Source: Rhodobacter sp. SGA-6-6 | GTDB lineage: Bacteria > Pseudomonadota > Alphaproteobacteria > Rhodobacterales > Rhodobacteraceae | Direction of reading: 5' to 3' | DNA: 64,000 nucleotides | NCBI RefSeq assembly: GCF_011043545.1 | Contig: NZ_JAAKGP010000005.1 | Span: 124,001-188,000, forward strand | Shown here: piece after piece, positions 63,228 to 64,000 of the stretch | Position numbering within the stretch: position 1 is the first letter of the stretch | Layout: each line of letters opens with the position of its first letter | The notes under the pieces: generated by a model | What the model saw: the letters and a program-made list of their open reading frames with translations, nothing else | Databases searched by the model: none | Told to the model about the DNA's origin: nothing | Program-made: the position numbers and the translations under genes

Positions 63228-63524
63228 TCAGTGGTGATGCGCCGGCATCTCCTTCAGCTGCTCCTTGGTCCAGGCGGTGACGCCGTGGACATTGCCGTTC
63301 TCGTCGCGCATCAGGTTCAACTGGTCGACGCTCAGCAGCACCGGCTTCGAGCCGATGCCGAGGAAACCGCCGACATCCACCACGACATCGGTCGTCGCGC
63401 CCGAGCCGTGGACATGTGAGATGGTGCCGATCTTGCGGTCGTCGGCGCCGTAGACCGGCGCGTTGGCAAGCACGGCTTCGTTCAGCTCCTGCCGGGTCAG
63501 CGGGGTGTGTTTGCTGTGATCCAT
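63228..63524 (-). CDS. PRC-barrel domain protein
   Basis: 98-residue protein that is almost only a PRC-barrel: ANAPVYGADDRKIGTISHVH, TTDVVVDVGGFLGIGSKPVL and LSVDQLNLMRDENGNVHGV, ending KEQLKEMPAHHH. No signal peptide. PRC-barrels bind RNA-processing factors, photosynthetic reaction centres or are stress proteins; context suggests stress. The first barrel half resembles that of the longer secreted protein at 37334. Upstream gap 63525-63853 holds a hairpin and no gene. Confidence 0.85.
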   Translation of the reverse strand: MDHSKHTPLTRQELNEAVLANAPVYGADDRKIGTISHVHGSGATTDVVVDVGGFLGIGSKPVLLSVDQLNLMRDENGNVHGVTAWTKEQLKEMPAHHH

Positions 63525-63690
63525 GATGTTCTCCTCTGGGGGACCGGGATAGGCGGGTGAAAATGCCGCCGCGCAAACGGGACAGAAGCTCGTCTGCCGA
63601 TGCGTCGGCCAGGGCGGGAAACCGGGAAAACCGCCGTGTTCTCCATACCGTTGCGCCCGGTTGACATGCCGGCGGCATCTTCACGCTGGA

Positions 63691-63713
63691 AACCCCCGGG
63701 CGCGCCGGGGGTT
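63691..63713. other. Hairpin in the 63525-63853 intergenic region
   Basis: AACCCCCGG and CCGGGGGTT pair over 9 bp with loop GCGCG, between the divergent PRC-barrel and MgtC-like genes; it is not at a gene end, so a terminator role is unlikely. TTGACA at 63661 precedes it but no good -10 follows. Confidence 0.5.
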
Positions 63714-63772
63714 CCGCGCAGCGGCGGAGGATCGGCGGGTGCCCGCCGGGCCGCGCCTCCGCCGCCACCCCG

Positions 63773-63798
63773 GGAACCTTGCCGTGCGCCCGCGCATT
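63773..63798 (+). promoter_or_regulatory. Weak EcfG-type promoter candidate for mgtC-like gene
   Basis: GGAAC (63773-63777), 17 nt, CATT (63795-63798), one mismatch in the -10; 56 bp before the start. Confidence 0.35.
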
Positions 63799-63853
63799 GT
63801 GCCGCTGGCGGGGATCGTCCCGTCCCCCAGCCCGTCCCTCAGCCGGAGTCCGC

Positions 63854-64000
63854 ATGTTCGACACCATGTTTTCCCTTCTCGCCGCCGAATTCCGCGATCC
63901 CTTCTCCGCCGTCAGCGCCGAGGTGGCGCTCTTGCGGCTGGGGGGCGCGGCGCTGCTCGGCGCCGCCATCGGCTTCGAGCGCGAGCTGCACGCCAGCTCC
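63854..64000 (+). CDS. MgtC/SapB family membrane protein, 5' part only
   Basis: The first 49 codons of a gene running off the right edge: MFDTMFSLLAAEFRDPFSAV then VALLRLGGAALLGAAIGFER-EL. The GAAIGFERE motif is the N-terminal signature of the MgtC/SapB/SrpB family, membrane proteins tied to magnesium limitation and intracellular or acid stress. CGGAGTCCGC precedes the ATG. Confidence 0.75.
   Translation, partial: MFDTMFSLLAAEFRDPFSAVSAEVALLRLGGAALLGAAIGFERELHASS

Noticed and set aside
62794-63969. Minus-strand 413-residue frame covering the PRC-barrel and Q/N-rich genes
   Set aside because: It conflicts with two better supported frames with ribosome sites and has no motif.

Overview
The window is a single stretch of very GC-rich alphaproteobacterial chromosome. 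Gene content (fused single-chain indolepyruvate oxidoreductase, soxBDAG order, cioAB followed by a DUF2474 peptide, NepR/EcfG-type stress control) points to the Rhodobacteraceae or close relatives. No rRNA, tRNA, CRISPR array, insertion sequence or origin was seen. Most long reading frames opposite the genes are GC-rich shadows.

Left part (1-25.7 kb): leucine/aromatic 2-oxo acid catabolism (mccB partial, ivd, iorAB fusion, divergent Lrp regulator), a DJ-1/PfpI-like protein, a complete oligopeptide-type ABC transporter operon with a fused double ATPase, a sulfatase translationally coupled to its formylglycine-generating enzyme, a DUF1501/DUF1800 pair, and a surface-polysaccharide-like cluster of glycosyltransferases and methyltransferases, two of them multidomain fusions.

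Middle (25.7-35.6 kb): a decaying methylamine/betaine catabolic island. An intact MttB-family methyltransferase, an intact dimethylglycine dehydrogenase-like flavoprotein and intact soxD and soxG sit among wreckage. A transporter operon has collapsed by deletion (binding protein fused to an M24 peptidase tail; permease fused to an ATPase), soxB has three single-base frameshifts, and soxA has two frameshifts, an internal deletion and a stop codon. Three near-identical palindromes upstream of three transcription units look like operators of one regulator that is not in the window.

Right part (35.6-64 kb): a dense general-stress-response region. It carries a NepR-like anti-sigma factor followed by an EcfG-type sigma factor, a second EcfG-type sigma factor, and a response regulator whose order is receiver then sigma-region-2-like domain, the reverse of PhyR. 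I count 16 GGAAC-N16/17-(C/G)GTT-like promoters here, several as divergent pairs. They precede a YghA-like SDR, MscS channel, cyanide-insensitive oxidase, DUF892 proteins, a glgC-glgX-treZ operon, a BON protein, a DUF421 protein and ecfG itself. The apparent logic is osmotic, desiccation and redox protection by trehalose/glycogen enzymes, a mechanosensitive channel, an alternative oxidase and small structural stress proteins.

Six copies of a ~215-bp intergenic element made of four conserved hairpins, with base-pair covariation between copies, are scattered through the window, five of them in the stress region. I regard this repeat, the reversed PhyR-like protein and the dense promoter set as the most interesting content.
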